A stretch of 64,000 bases of DNA from Leptolyngbya sp. O-77 (GTDB lineage: Bacteria; Cyanobacteriota; Cyanobacteriia; Elainellales; Elainellaceae): contig NZ_AP017367.1 in NCBI RefSeq assembly GCF_001548395.1, forward strand, positions 1,401,001-1,465,000, written 5' to 3'. This document shows positions 53,840 through 62,780 of the stretch, in pieces; positions within the stretch are counted from its first letter, which is position 1, and every line of letters starts with the position of its first letter. The notes beneath the pieces were generated by a model. That model had not been told where the DNA came from and ran no database searches. It saw only the letters and a list, made by a program, of their open reading frames with translations. The position numbers were made by a program, and so were the translations under genes.

Positions 53840-55231
53840 ATGAAACCCTGGCTTACGAAAAACACGATTTCAGCCGAATCGCGGGAGTTATTTTGGCTGG
53901 CGCTGCCGCTGGCAGGGGCGCAACTGTCGCAGTCGGCGACGGGCTTTGTCGATACGGTGATGATGGGTCGGCTGGGCAGCGAGTCGCTAGCGGCGGGCGG
54001 GTTGTGTGCGACCTATTTTGTGGCGCTGCTGCTGCTGGGCGGGGCGATCGTGGCGGCGGTCAGCCCGCTGGCGGCGGAGGCCTACGGGGCGAATAATCCA
54101 CAGCGGGTCGGCGCGGTGAATCGGCAAGGACTCTGGCTGGCGCTGCTGCTGAGTCTTCCCATGACGGTGCTGATCTGGCATGGCGACGCGGTGCTGAGCC
54201 GCACGGGGCAGTCGGCAGAGATGCTGGATCTGGGGCGGCCCTACTTGCGGGCGATCGCCCTCGGCTATCTCCCCGGTGTGGGCTTTGCGGCGCTGAAAAG
54301 CACCGTGTCGGCCTTGTCGCGCCCCCGGCCGATCATTCTGATCATGCTGGGCGGAATGCTCATCAACATGACGCTAAACTATACGCTAACGCTCGGTAAG
54401 TTTGGGCTGCCGCAGTTGGGGCTAGCAGGCATTGGCTGGGCCAGCGCGATTTCGCTGTGGAGCATGTTTGGGGCGATCGCCCTCTACATCCTGCGGCAAG
54501 CGTCGCTGCGCCCCTACGCCCTACTCAATCATCTGCATCGGTTTGAACCCAAGCTGTTTCGGGAACTGGTGCGAATTGGGTTCCCCATCGGCATTCTGGC
54601 TGCCATCGAGGTGGGCCTGTTTACCGTTACCACGTTTCTGATCGGGCAACTGGGAACCGTGCCGCTGGCGGCCCACCAAGTAGCGCTGCAAACGGCCGCC
54701 GTCACGTTCACCATTCCGCTGGGGATTTCCTTTGCCACGACCGTCCTCGTCGGTCAACGCCTCGGCCAGCGCCAGTTTCCTCTGGCTAAGCTGGCCGGAT
54801 ACCTGGGCATTGGCATGGGCAGTCTATTTATGGCCATCATGGCGCTGATTTTCTGGCTGATGCCGGAAACCATCGTGTCGCTTTATATCGACGTGCGCGA
54901 CCCGGCCAACAGGGAAGTGGTAGAACTTGCCAAAAAGCTGCTCTGGGTAGCGGCTATGTTCCAACTGGTAGACGGCATCCAGGTCACGGCGACGGGCGCA
55001 CTGCGGGGACTGAAGGATACGCAAGTTCCCATGCTGATTGGGCTGCTTGCCTACTGGGGCGTAGGGCTGACCAGCGGCTACTGGCTGGGTATCCAGGCGG
55101 GATTGGGAGCGGTTGGTCTGTGGTGGGGGCTGGCCTTGGGGCTGACCGTCGCGGCGATTATCCTGCCCTGGCGATTTAGCCGCGCCAATCCGCTCAAGCT
55201 AGAGGACGGTCTGGCGAGTTCAGGCTCCTGA
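53840..55231 (+). CDS. MATE family multidrug/Na+ antiporter
   Basis: 463-aa inner-membrane exporter with twelve hydrophobic helices in two repeats, using ion gradients to expel toxic cations. Family text includes WLALPLAGAQLSQSATGFVD, DTVMMGRLGSESLAAGGL, then FPIGILAAIEVGLFTVTTF and the second-half LGTVPLAAHQVALQTAAV. The start at 53840 (MKPWLTKN) fits the family; an upstream in-frame ATG would add residues encoded by a GAAATTTCC-type repeat (ISRISAISKIS), so it is rejected. Substrate unknown; NorM/DinF-type. Confidence 0.93.
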   Translation: MKPWLTKNTISAESRELFWLALPLAGAQLSQSATGFVDTVMMGRLGSESLAAGGLCATYFVALLLLGGAIVAAVSPLAAEAYGANNPQRVGAVNRQGLWLALLLSLPMTVLIWHGDAVLSRTGQSAEMLDLGRPYLRAIALGYLPGVGFAALKSTVSALSRPRPIILIMLGGMLINMTLNYTLTLGKFGLPQLGLAGIGWASAISLWSMFGAIALYILRQASLRPYALLNHLHRFEPKLFRELVRIGFPIGILAAIEVGLFTVTTFLIGQLGTVPLAAHQVALQTAAVTFTIPLGISFATTVLVGQRLGQRQFPLAKLAGYLGIGMGSLFMAIMALIFWLMPETIVSLYIDVRDPANREVVELAKKLLWVAAMFQLVDGIQVTATGALRGLKDTQVPMLIGLLAYWGVGLTSGYWLGIQAGLGAVGLWWGLALGLTVAAIILPWRFSRANPLKLEDGLASSGS

Positions 55232-55243
55232 GGCGATGGCGGA

Positions 55244-55918
55244 TTACGGCTCTACGCGCACGGGCGTTCCCACTTCCACCAGGGCATAGAGCGCCAGCAC
55301 GTCTTCGTTTCGCAGGCGGACGCAGCCGTTGGATGCCGCCTGCCCGATGGAGGAAACCGTCGGCGTGCCGTGGAAACCGATCACGCCGTTGGGCAGTTCT
55401 GCAAAGCCAATCCAGCGTAAGCCCAGGGCGCTGTCTGCTCCTGGCTGGCGAATTTCGCCTGTCCAGGGGTTCTGCCAAGTCGGGTCTTCGATCATTTCAA
55501 AAATGGTGAACTCGCCAGTTGGGGTGGGGGTGCTGGGCTTGCCAACCGCAACCGGAAAGCTGCCTAACATGGTGTCGTATTGATAGGCAAACACGCGCCG
55601 CTGGCTGATGCTGAGGACAAGATGGGTCGCTTTGGTGCGGGGTGCGGGCGTGAACTGCTCCACATCCCACAGCGGCGGTAGCTCCGGCAGCGTCGTGTTG
55701 TAATAAATTGGCAGGGGAGCAGTGGGAATCGCTTGACCGGAGGTCGGGCCACTGGTGGAAACGGGATAGGCTTCAGCGGCGGGTTTGCTGGCAGCAGGAG
55801 AGGAAAGGAGGGCGATCGCCCCCAACACCAGCGCACTTGATAACCCCCTGCCTCCTCGCGATCTGATCCACCGCGGGCTATTCTGTCCAGATCCCCAGCC
55901 TGGTTGATTCCAATGCAT
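55244..55918 (-). CDS. L,D-transpeptidase (YkuD family), exported
   Basis: Cell-wall cross-linking enzyme forming 3-3 peptide bonds or attaching proteins to peptidoglycan in the periplasm. From the ATG at 55918 (MHWNQPGWG) it is 224 aa; an upstream ATG at 55969 adds 17 residues. A signal or anchor segment (GLSSALVLGAIALLSSPAAS) is followed by a Pro-rich linker and a YkuD domain starting LVLSISQRRVFAYQYDTMLG. The catalytic motif is HGTPTVSSIGQAASNGCVRL, with active-site Cys. It converges with the MATE gene. Confidence 0.93.
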   Translation of the reverse strand: MHWNQPGWGSGQNSPRWIRSRGGRGLSSALVLGAIALLSSPAASKPAAEAYPVSTSGPTSGQAIPTAPLPIYYNTTLPELPPLWDVEQFTPAPRTKATHLVLSISQRRVFAYQYDTMLGSFPVAVGKPSTPTPTGEFTIFEMIEDPTWQNPWTGEIRQPGADSALGLRWIGFAELPNGVIGFHGTPTVSSIGQAASNGCVRLRNEDVLALYALVEVGTPVRVEP

Positions 55919-55969
55919 AACACGCTCCTCATTCCACACGTTCACACTATCCTGCCCAGGAATTCGCAA

Positions 55970-56423
55970 AAGATTTCGCTGCTACGCCGCTGGACGGGAA
56001 TCATGGCACAGGATTTCTGCACAGGATTTCTGTACATGATTATGGTCAAGAATCAGCGATGCTGCCAAGAGCAAGGGGCTGCCAAACACAGGGGTTCGGC
56101 GGTCAAGAGTATATCGATTTTGGATTTTGGGTTTTGGGTTTTGGATTTTGGCTTGCTAGTCAACTGTCTATGGGGCCTCCAGTCATTTCATTCGTGGCGC
56201 TGCTCAGGAACATTGATGTTACAGATCAGCGATTTTGGATCAAGAATGCAACAAAGCTGTAAGCTTTCAGGTCAAACGGGGGCGCTGCCTGTATAATTTC
56301 AAGACTCGTCAGGCTTAAGGTGTTTAAGGCGGGTAAATGGAGAATTGCAAGGGCGATCGCCCGCAGTTCGCGCTAGTTTTTTAATTTTTTCTGCTTGTTT
56401 TTATTTGCTTGTTTTTATAGGCT
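55970..56423. other. Intergenic region ahead of ppk2
   Basis: About 450 bp containing a TTTTGGATTTTGGG repeat and AT-rich sequence near the ppk2 start. No gene is supported. Confidence 0.45.
56108..56152. repeat. TTTTGGATTTTGG low-complexity repeat
   Basis: Tandem GATTTTGG/GGTTTTGG units of the same type as those at 16685-16770 and 28951-28993. Confidence 0.65.
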
Positions 56424-57293
56424 ATGAATCACGACCCCTTTATCGTCAAACCCGGTTCAAAAGTTTCTTTGAAAAAAGACTACGACCCTGGCTATACCGG
56501 AGACTATACCGAAAAAGCCGCAGCACAGGAAAAGCTGAAAAAAGGCGTAGAGCGGCTGGCAAAATATCAGGATGTCCTCTATGCCCAAAATATCTATGCG
56601 CTGCTGCTGATCTTTCAGGCAATGGATGCGGCTGGCAAAGACAGCACGATCAAACACGTCATGTCGGGGGTCAATCCCCAGGGTTGCCAAGTCTATAGCT
56701 TCAAGGCTCCGTCAGATGAGGAACTCGACCACGACTACTTGTGGCGATCGTTTAAGGCGCTGCCAGAGCGGGGACGGATTGGCATTTTCAACCGATCGCA
56801 CTATGAAGAGGTGCTGGTGGTGCGGGTGCATCCCGAAATTTTGCAAAAGCAGCAGTTGCCCAAATCGGCCCTCACGAAAAATATTTGGAAGCAGCGGTTT
56901 GAGGAGATTAATAACTTTGAAAAATATCTGGTGAACAACGGCATTATTGTCCTCAAATTTTTCCTAAATGTGTCCAAAGAGGAGCAGAAAAAACGGTTTC
57001 TGGAACGTATCGAGCGTCCAGAGAAAAACTGGAAATTTTCTGCGGCGGATGTCAAAGAGCGGGGGCTTTGGAACGACTATATGCGGGCCTACGAGGAGAT
57101 GTTTTCCCACACCAGCACCGAACACGCGCCCTGGTACATTATTCCTGCGGATCACAAGTGGTTTACGCGGCTGGCGGTGGCAGAAATTATTGGCGATCGC
57201 CTCTCACAACTCGATCTGCACTACCCCGTGCCCACAGACGTTCACATGAAAGATCTGCTAGAAGCTAAAAAGATTCTCGACGCAGAAGAGTAA
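56424..57293 (+). CDS. ppk2: Polyphosphate:nucleotide phosphotransferase (PPK2)
   Basis: 289-aa kinase moving phosphate between polyphosphate and nucleotides (AMP/ADP or GDP class cannot be fixed by eye). The P-loop-like motif FQAMDAAGKDSTIKHVMSG is followed by the lid text VNPQGCQVYSFKAP and the Walker-B-like IGIFNRSHYEEVLVVRVHP. EKNWKFSAADVKERGLW and HAPWYIIPADHKWFTRLAV are conserved in PPK2. The gene ends 8 bp before polA on the same strand, so they are probably co-transcribed, linking polyphosphate-based nucleotide supply with DNA synthesis. Confidence 0.93.
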   Translation: MNHDPFIVKPGSKVSLKKDYDPGYTGDYTEKAAAQEKLKKGVERLAKYQDVLYAQNIYALLLIFQAMDAAGKDSTIKHVMSGVNPQGCQVYSFKAPSDEELDHDYLWRSFKALPERGRIGIFNRSHYEEVLVVRVHPEILQKQQLPKSALTKNIWKQRFEEINNFEKYLVNNGIIVLKFFLNVSKEEQKKRFLERIERPEKNWKFSAADVKERGLWNDYMRAYEEMFSHTSTEHAPWYIIPADHKWFTRLAVAEIIGDRLSQLDLHYPVPTDVHMKDLLEAKKILDAEE

Positions 57294-57301
57294 CCCACCC
57301 C

Positions 57302-60208
57302 ATGCCCACGCTCCTCCTGGTTGACGGCCACTCCCTCGCCTTCCGCTCCTACTACGCCCATGCCAAAAACCGCGACGGCGGGCTGCGAACCAAAACGGGC
57401 ATTCCCACCAGCGTTTCCTTCGGGTTTATGAAGGCGCTGCTGGACACAATGGAGCAGGAAAAGCCAGACTATGTGGCGATCGCCTTTGACCCCGGCGAAC
57501 CCACCTATCGCCACGAAGCTGACCAAACGTATAAAGAAGGGCGACCCGACGCGCCGGAAGATTTTCTGCCGGATTTATCAAACTTGCAGGAACTCTTGCA
57601 GGCGCTGAAGCTGCCTGTGATCGCAGTTCCCGGCTATGAAGCCGACGACGTGATCGGCACCCTCAGCCGCAAGGCCGTGGCCGACGGGTTTCGGGTGAAG
57701 GTGCTGACGGGCGATCGCGACTTGTTTCAACTGATCGACGACGAGCAACTTACCGTCCTCTACCTCAGCACCACCTTCGGCAAAGGCACACCCCCGCCCC
57801 GCGAGTTTGGCCCCCAGCAGGTGAAAGACAAAATGGGCATCACGCCGCAGCAGGTGGTCGATTACAAAGCCCTCTGCGGCGACGCTTCCGATAATATCCC
57901 CGGTGTCAAGGGCATCGGCGACAAAACCGCCGTCTCTCTGCTGACCGACTTTGGCTCCCTCGCAGAAATCTATAGCCACCTCGACGACCCCCGCATCAAA
58001 AGCGCCGTCCGCAAGAAGCTAGAAGAGGGCCGCGATGCCGCTCTGCATTCACAATACCTGGCACAAATTCACCTGGACGTGCCCCTCGCTCTCCGCCCCG
58101 AAGACTGCAAACTGCAAGCCTTCGACGATGCCGATGTCGTCCCGCTTCTAGAAAAACTCGAATTCCGCTCCTTCCTCAACCGCCTGCAAAAGCTCCACAG
58201 CCAGTTTTCTGGTGATGGCGCGACCCAGCAGCCTAGTGCCCCAAACGCCGCCCCAGCGCTCCAGCACTCCAGCACCCCAGCCTCCTCCGAAGACGACGAT
58301 CTCTGGTTCTTTAGCGCCGAAGACACTGCCACCTTCCAGGGCTACGCCACCACGCCCGTCCAGCCGCAAATCATCGACACGCCCGACAAGCTCAGCGCCC
58401 TGGTGAACACGCTGCAAACCTGCACTGACCCCGCCGCGCCCGTCGCCTGGGACACGGAAACGACCGCCCTGGAACCCCGCGATGCTGTGCTGGTGGGAAT
58501 TGGCTGCTGCTGGGGGCCGGGCGAGGCGGACGTGGCCTACATTCCCACCGGGCACGCCCAGGGAACAAATCTGGATGTGGCAATAGTGCTAGAGGCGCTG
58601 CGCCCGATTTTGGAGAGTGCGGACTATCCCAAAGCCCTGCAAAATGCCAAGTTTGATCGGCTGGTTCTGCGCTGTCAGGGCATTCACCTGGCGGGTGTGG
58701 TGTTTGACACGATGCTGGCTAGCTACGTGCTGAACCCCGAAGGCAGCCATAATCTGACCGATCTGGGGCGCAAGTATCTAAACCTAAACGCTCAGAGTTA
58801 CGATGACCTAGTGCCCAAGGGCAAAACCATTGCCGATGTCTCCATTCCCAAGGTCGCCAACTATTGCGGCACGGATGTTTACTCTGTGTTTCACCTTGTC
58901 CCCAAGCTGCGGGCAGATCTGGCGCAAATTCCCCGGCAGACGGAACTGCTGGAAACCGTGGAGCAGCCGCTCGAACCCGTGCTGGCAGAGATGGAATACA
59001 CAGGCGTTCGCATTGACCAAGACTATCTCAAGGCATTTTCCAAAGCCCTGGAGCAAGACCTGAAGCGGATCGAGGAGCAGGCTTACGAGGCAGCGGGGCA
59101 AACTTTTAATCTGGGGTCGCCCAAACAACTGAGTGTGCTGCTCTTTGACACGCTGGGGCTGGACAAGCGCAAGTCCAAAAAGCGGGCGACGGGCTACTCC
59201 ACGGATGCCTCTACGCTCGAAAAGCTCCAGGGTGACCATCCCGTGGTAGACCTGATCCAGGAACACCGCACCCTGTCGAAGCTGAAATCGACCTATGTAG
59301 ACGCGCTGCCCAGCCTGGTGCGCCCCGACACGCAGCGAGTGCATACCGACTTCAACCAGACGATTACGGCAACAGGGCGGCTGTCGTCGTCGAACCCCAA
59401 TTTGCAAAATATCCCGGTGCGAACGGAGTTTAGCCGCCAGATTCGCAAGGCGTTTATTCCGGCCGAGGGTTGGCTGCTGGTGGCGGCCGACTATTCGCAG
59501 ATTGAACTCCGCATCCTGGCGCACCTGAGTAGCGAGCCGATTCTGATTGAAACCTACCAGAACAATGGCGATGTGCATACCGTCACCGCCCAACTGCTGT
59601 TTGAAAAAGAGGACATCACACCGGACGAACGGCGGATGGCCAAGACGATTAACTTTGGCGTGATTTACGGCATGGGGGCACAGCGGTTTGCGCGAGAGTC
59701 GGGCTTTAGCCAGGCCCAGGCAAAGACGTTTATCGATCGCTTCTATGAACGCTACTCCCGTGTGTTCGGTTATTTGCAACAGATGCAGCAAGAGGCGATC
59801 GCCCGTGGGTATGTGGAAACCATCCTCGGTCGCCGCCGCTATTTCAACTTTGGCAGCGAAAGCCTGAAGGCATTGCGGGGAAGAAGCCCCAGCGAGATCG
59901 ATGTAAACAAAATTCGCCTGCGCGACCAGTACGACGCACAGTTGCTCCGCGCCGCCGCCAACGCACCGATCCAGGGGTCTAGCGCCGATATCATCAAGCT
60001 CGCTATGATCCGGCTGCACAACCTGCTAACGGATCGCCGGGCCAACCTGCTGCTGCAAGTGCATGATGAACTGGTGTTTGAAGTGCATCCCGACGAGTGG
60101 GACGACTTGCAGCCGCAAATCCGCGCCGCGATGGAGTCTGCGGTTGACCTGAAAGTGCCGCTCAAAGTGGAAATGCACGCCGGACAAAACTGGATGGAGG
60201 CGAAGTAA
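57302..60208 (+). CDS. polA: DNA polymerase I
   Basis: 968-aa repair and lagging-strand polymerase. Residues 1-300 are the 5'-3' exonuclease (LLLVDGHSLAFRSYYA, GYEADDVIGTLSRKA, LTGDRDLFQLI, GDASDNIPGVKGIG). Residues about 360-560 hold the 3'-5' proofreading domain with intact acidic residues (AWDTETTALEP, LQNAKFDRLVL, YCGTDVYSVF). The polymerase domain has TATGRLSSSNPNLQNIPVRT, VAADYSQIELRILAHLS, RMAKTINFGVIYGMG and LLQVHDELVFEVHPDE. A low-complexity Pro/Ala/Ser linker separates the first two domains. All catalytic carboxylates appear present. Confidence 0.98.
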   Translation: MPTLLLVDGHSLAFRSYYAHAKNRDGGLRTKTGIPTSVSFGFMKALLDTMEQEKPDYVAIAFDPGEPTYRHEADQTYKEGRPDAPEDFLPDLSNLQELLQALKLPVIAVPGYEADDVIGTLSRKAVADGFRVKVLTGDRDLFQLIDDEQLTVLYLSTTFGKGTPPPREFGPQQVKDKMGITPQQVVDYKALCGDASDNIPGVKGIGDKTAVSLLTDFGSLAEIYSHLDDPRIKSAVRKKLEEGRDAALHSQYLAQIHLDVPLALRPEDCKLQAFDDADVVPLLEKLEFRSFLNRLQKLHSQFSGDGATQQPSAPNAAPALQHSSTPASSEDDDLWFFSAEDTATFQGYATTPVQPQIIDTPDKLSALVNTLQTCTDPAAPVAWDTETTALEPRDAVLVGIGCCWGPGEADVAYIPTGHAQGTNLDVAIVLEALRPILESADYPKALQNAKFDRLVLRCQGIHLAGVVFDTMLASYVLNPEGSHNLTDLGRKYLNLNAQSYDDLVPKGKTIADVSIPKVANYCGTDVYSVFHLVPKLRADLAQIPRQTELLETVEQPLEPVLAEMEYTGVRIDQDYLKAFSKALEQDLKRIEEQAYEAAGQTFNLGSPKQLSVLLFDTLGLDKRKSKKRATGYSTDASTLEKLQGDHPVVDLIQEHRTLSKLKSTYVDALPSLVRPDTQRVHTDFNQTITATGRLSSSNPNLQNIPVRTEFSRQIRKAFIPAEGWLLVAADYSQIELRILAHLSSEPILIETYQNNGDVHTVTAQLLFEKEDITPDERRMAKTINFGVIYGMGAQRFARESGFSQAQAKTFIDRFYERYSRVFGYLQQMQQEAIARGYVETILGRRRYFNFGSESLKALRGRSPSEIDVNKIRLRDQYDAQLLRAAANAPIQGSSADIIKLAMIRLHNLLTDRRANLLLQVHDELVFEVHPDEWDDLQPQIRAAMESAVDLKVPLKVEMHAGQNWMEAK

Positions 60209-60278
60209 ATCTGCGGTAGGATTCTGCAAGATTTTTCCAATTCACCCACCCCATCCACGACTTAAAGAGATTGCACTA

Positions 60279-61457
60279 ATGGGCAACGGCTGGAAACACT
60301 GGCAACGGCGATATCGAGCAGCTTTGGCAGGGGCGATCGCCCTTCTGGGAATCACCACCTCCGCCCAGGCAAACCCCACCAGCCATCTCAGACCTGTTGA
60401 ACTGCGCGGGGTTTGGCTTACCAATATCGACAGCGAGGTGCTGTTTTCCAGCCGCAACCTCGTTGTGGGGCTGCGTCGCCTGTCTCGCCTGCATTTCAAC
60501 ACGGTTTATCCCACCGTCTGGAACGGTGGCTACACCCTCTATCCCAGCCCCACTGCCCAGGCGACCTTCGGGATTGCCCTCGATCCCTATCCTGGCTTGC
60601 AGGGGCGCGACATGCTGGGCGAGGTCGTCGTCGAAGGTCGTCGGCTGGGCATGGCGGTGATTCCCTGGTTTGAGTTTGGGCTGATGGCTCCGGCGGGGTC
60701 TGAACTGGCGGCCCAGCATCCCGACTGGCTCACCCAGCGGCAAGACGGCACGCAGGTTTGGATGCAGGGCAACGAACCCCGCGTCTGGCTCAATGCCGCC
60801 CATCCCGGCGTGCAGGACTTTATGGTGAATCTGCTGTCGGAAGTGGTGGAGCGATATCGCGTAGACGGCATTCAGCTAGACGACCACTTTGGGATGCCCG
60901 TGGAAATGGGCTATGACCCCTACACCGTGGCGCTCTATCGGGCAGAACACAACGGCGCAGACCCGCCTGCCGACCCCGAAGACCCCGACTGGGTGCGCTG
61001 GCGAGCCAACCATATTACTCGCCTGTTTCGCCGCATCGTGGCCGAGGTGAAGGCGCGAAACCCCAACGCGATTATTTCTCTGTCGCCCAATCCCCGCGAG
61101 TTTGCCTACGAGCGCTACTTGCAAGACTGGGGCACCTGGGAGCGGCGCGGCCTGGTCGATGAGCTAATCGTGCAGGTCTATCGCAATGACCTAGGGCGCT
61201 TTGAGATGGAGCTAGACCGACCAGATGTGCAGGTGGCGCGGGAGTATCTGCCCGTCAGTATTGGCATCCTGGCGGGGCTGAGGGGGCGCATCACGCCGAT
61301 CCGCCTGATTCAGCGGCAGGTCAGGGAAACGCGCGATCGCCACTATGCTGGGGTCGCTTTCTTCTTTTATGAAACCCTGGGCGATCGCGACCGAGAATTT
61401 CAGCGCCTCTTCCCCTTTCCTGCCCGTCGCCCCATCCCGCCAGATTTGGGATTTTGA
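60279..61457 (+). CDS. Exported GHL10-type glycoside hydrolase (DUF187)
   Basis: 392-aa family 10-like glycosylhydrolase (GHL10/DUF187), predicted to act on cell-wall or extracellular polysaccharide. The signal peptide AALAGAIALLGITTSAQA precedes the TIM-barrel domain: ELRGVWLTNIDSEVLFSSRN, FNTVYPTVWNGGYTLYPS, GMAVIPWFEFGL, RVWLNAAHPGVQDFMV, DGIQLDDHFGMP (candidate acid) and IISLSPNPREFAYERYLQDW. It follows polA by about 70 bp on the same strand. The substrate is not known. Confidence 0.9.
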   Translation: MGNGWKHWQRRYRAALAGAIALLGITTSAQANPTSHLRPVELRGVWLTNIDSEVLFSSRNLVVGLRRLSRLHFNTVYPTVWNGGYTLYPSPTAQATFGIALDPYPGLQGRDMLGEVVVEGRRLGMAVIPWFEFGLMAPAGSELAAQHPDWLTQRQDGTQVWMQGNEPRVWLNAAHPGVQDFMVNLLSEVVERYRVDGIQLDDHFGMPVEMGYDPYTVALYRAEHNGADPPADPEDPDWVRWRANHITRLFRRIVAEVKARNPNAIISLSPNPREFAYERYLQDWGTWERRGLVDELIVQVYRNDLGRFEMELDRPDVQVAREYLPVSIGILAGLRGRITPIRLIQRQVRETRDRHYAGVAFFFYETLGDRDREFQRLFPFPARRPIPPDLGF

Positions 61458-61571
61458 GGATTAGTGGCGGTAGGGCTTACTCCGAAAACCCTGGGCCGAC
61501 TCTCCAACCCCGAACCCCAAACCCCTAAACTGAGGAAAGTACGCAAGAACATTACGCTGGGAGCAGACCCG

Positions 61572-62762
61572 ATGCTGTCGAAGGGCTTTGAAATCGAGAT
61601 GTACACAGGCACGCCCCAAGGCGACATTGTGGGATTCTCTGACAAGATTGTGGCTGCCCTAGACGGGTTTATGCGAGAACCAGACACGCGCAACGTGGAA
61701 TACACCACGCCGCCGCTGCATCGCTACGAGCGGCTGCTATGTGAGCTGGTTCGTCCTCGGCTGCGGCTGCGATCGTTTCTCAAGCGGCTGGGCAACTACA
61801 CGCTGATTCCCGGCAGCACCCTGTCTCTGGGTGGCAGCGACCAGTTTCACCGATCTGATCCGGCTAACCCCTACCACAGCTTTATCGAGCGTACCTACGG
61901 CACAACGGTTGTCACGGCTAGTGTGCATATCAACGTGGGGATTGCTGATCCAGAGGTGCTGATGCGGGCCTGTCGCCTGATTCGCGCCGAGGCTCCGCTG
62001 TTTCTGGCGCTGAGTGCTGCTTCCCCATTTCTAGACGGACAGCCGACAGGCAACCACTCTAGCCGCTGGCGCGTGTTCCCCAAAACGCCGCAAGAGGTGC
62101 CCCTGTTTGAAAGCCACGCCCACTACATCCGCTGGACAGATGAACAGCTTAAGCTAGGCACTATGCAAAACGTGCGCCACCTGTGGAGTTCGGTGCGGCC
62201 GAATGGCGATCGCCGTCCCTATTCTCTCAATCGGCTGGAACTCCGTATCTGCGATCTGGTGAGCGATCCGGTGGCGCTGCTGGCAATTTGCGCCCTGCTG
62301 GAAGCCCGGATTCTTCAGGTCATGGAAAATCCCGACCTCGACCCACTGGTGCAAAGCGACCTGCCCAGCGCCACGCGGGCCGCCGACCTGGTAGAACTAG
62401 CCGATGCCAACGAAGACGCTGCCGCGCAACACAGCCTGGATGCGGAACTGCGGCACTGGCAAGATGGGCGGGTGCTGCTGGCGCGAGACTGGGTAAGCCT
62501 GCTGCTCGAAGAAACCCTGCCCACAGCTAAGCAAAACGGCTTCGGCTGCTTCCTCCAGCCGATTCACAAAATTTTGCGGGAGGGCAACGAAGCCCAGCGC
62601 TGGCTGCGGCTGGTCGATCAGGGCTGGGATGCACGTCAGGTGATGGTGCAGGCGATCCGCGACACCGAAGCCGTGGAAATGGCACTGGCGGAGGAGTTGT
62701 GCGAGCCGGGCGTAGATCTCAGCGTGCCAGACGATGAGCCGTGTCTGGCGCTGGTTCCTTAG
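61572..62762 (+). CDS. gshA: Glutamate-cysteine ligase, cyanobacterial type
   Basis: First enzyme of glutathione synthesis, of the cyanobacteria-specific GCS2-like family. The start at 61572 (MLSKGFEIEMYTGTPQGDIV) matches family starts; an upstream in-frame frame contains repeat-like text and is rejected. The protein is 396 aa. FMREPDTRNVEYTTPPLHRY and LLCELVRPRLRLRSFLKR form the N-terminal substrate region, VTASVHINVGIADPEVLMR and FLDGQPTGNHSSRWRVFP the centre, and LNRLELRICDLVSDPVALL the C-terminal half. Located after the GHL10 gene on the same strand. Confidence 0.95.
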   Translation: MLSKGFEIEMYTGTPQGDIVGFSDKIVAALDGFMREPDTRNVEYTTPPLHRYERLLCELVRPRLRLRSFLKRLGNYTLIPGSTLSLGGSDQFHRSDPANPYHSFIERTYGTTVVTASVHINVGIADPEVLMRACRLIRAEAPLFLALSAASPFLDGQPTGNHSSRWRVFPKTPQEVPLFESHAHYIRWTDEQLKLGTMQNVRHLWSSVRPNGDRRPYSLNRLELRICDLVSDPVALLAICALLEARILQVMENPDLDPLVQSDLPSATRAADLVELADANEDAAAQHSLDAELRHWQDGRVLLARDWVSLLLEETLPTAKQNGFGCFLQPIHKILREGNEAQRWLRLVDQGWDARQVMVQAIRDTEAVEMALAEELCEPGVDLSVPDDEPCLALVP

Positions 62763-62780
62763 GACACGACCGAGTCATTG

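Noticed and set aside
58808..60019. 403-codon open frame antisense to polA
   Set aside because: It lies wholly within the polymerase domain, its text is a shadow of conserved codons, and it has no ribosome site.
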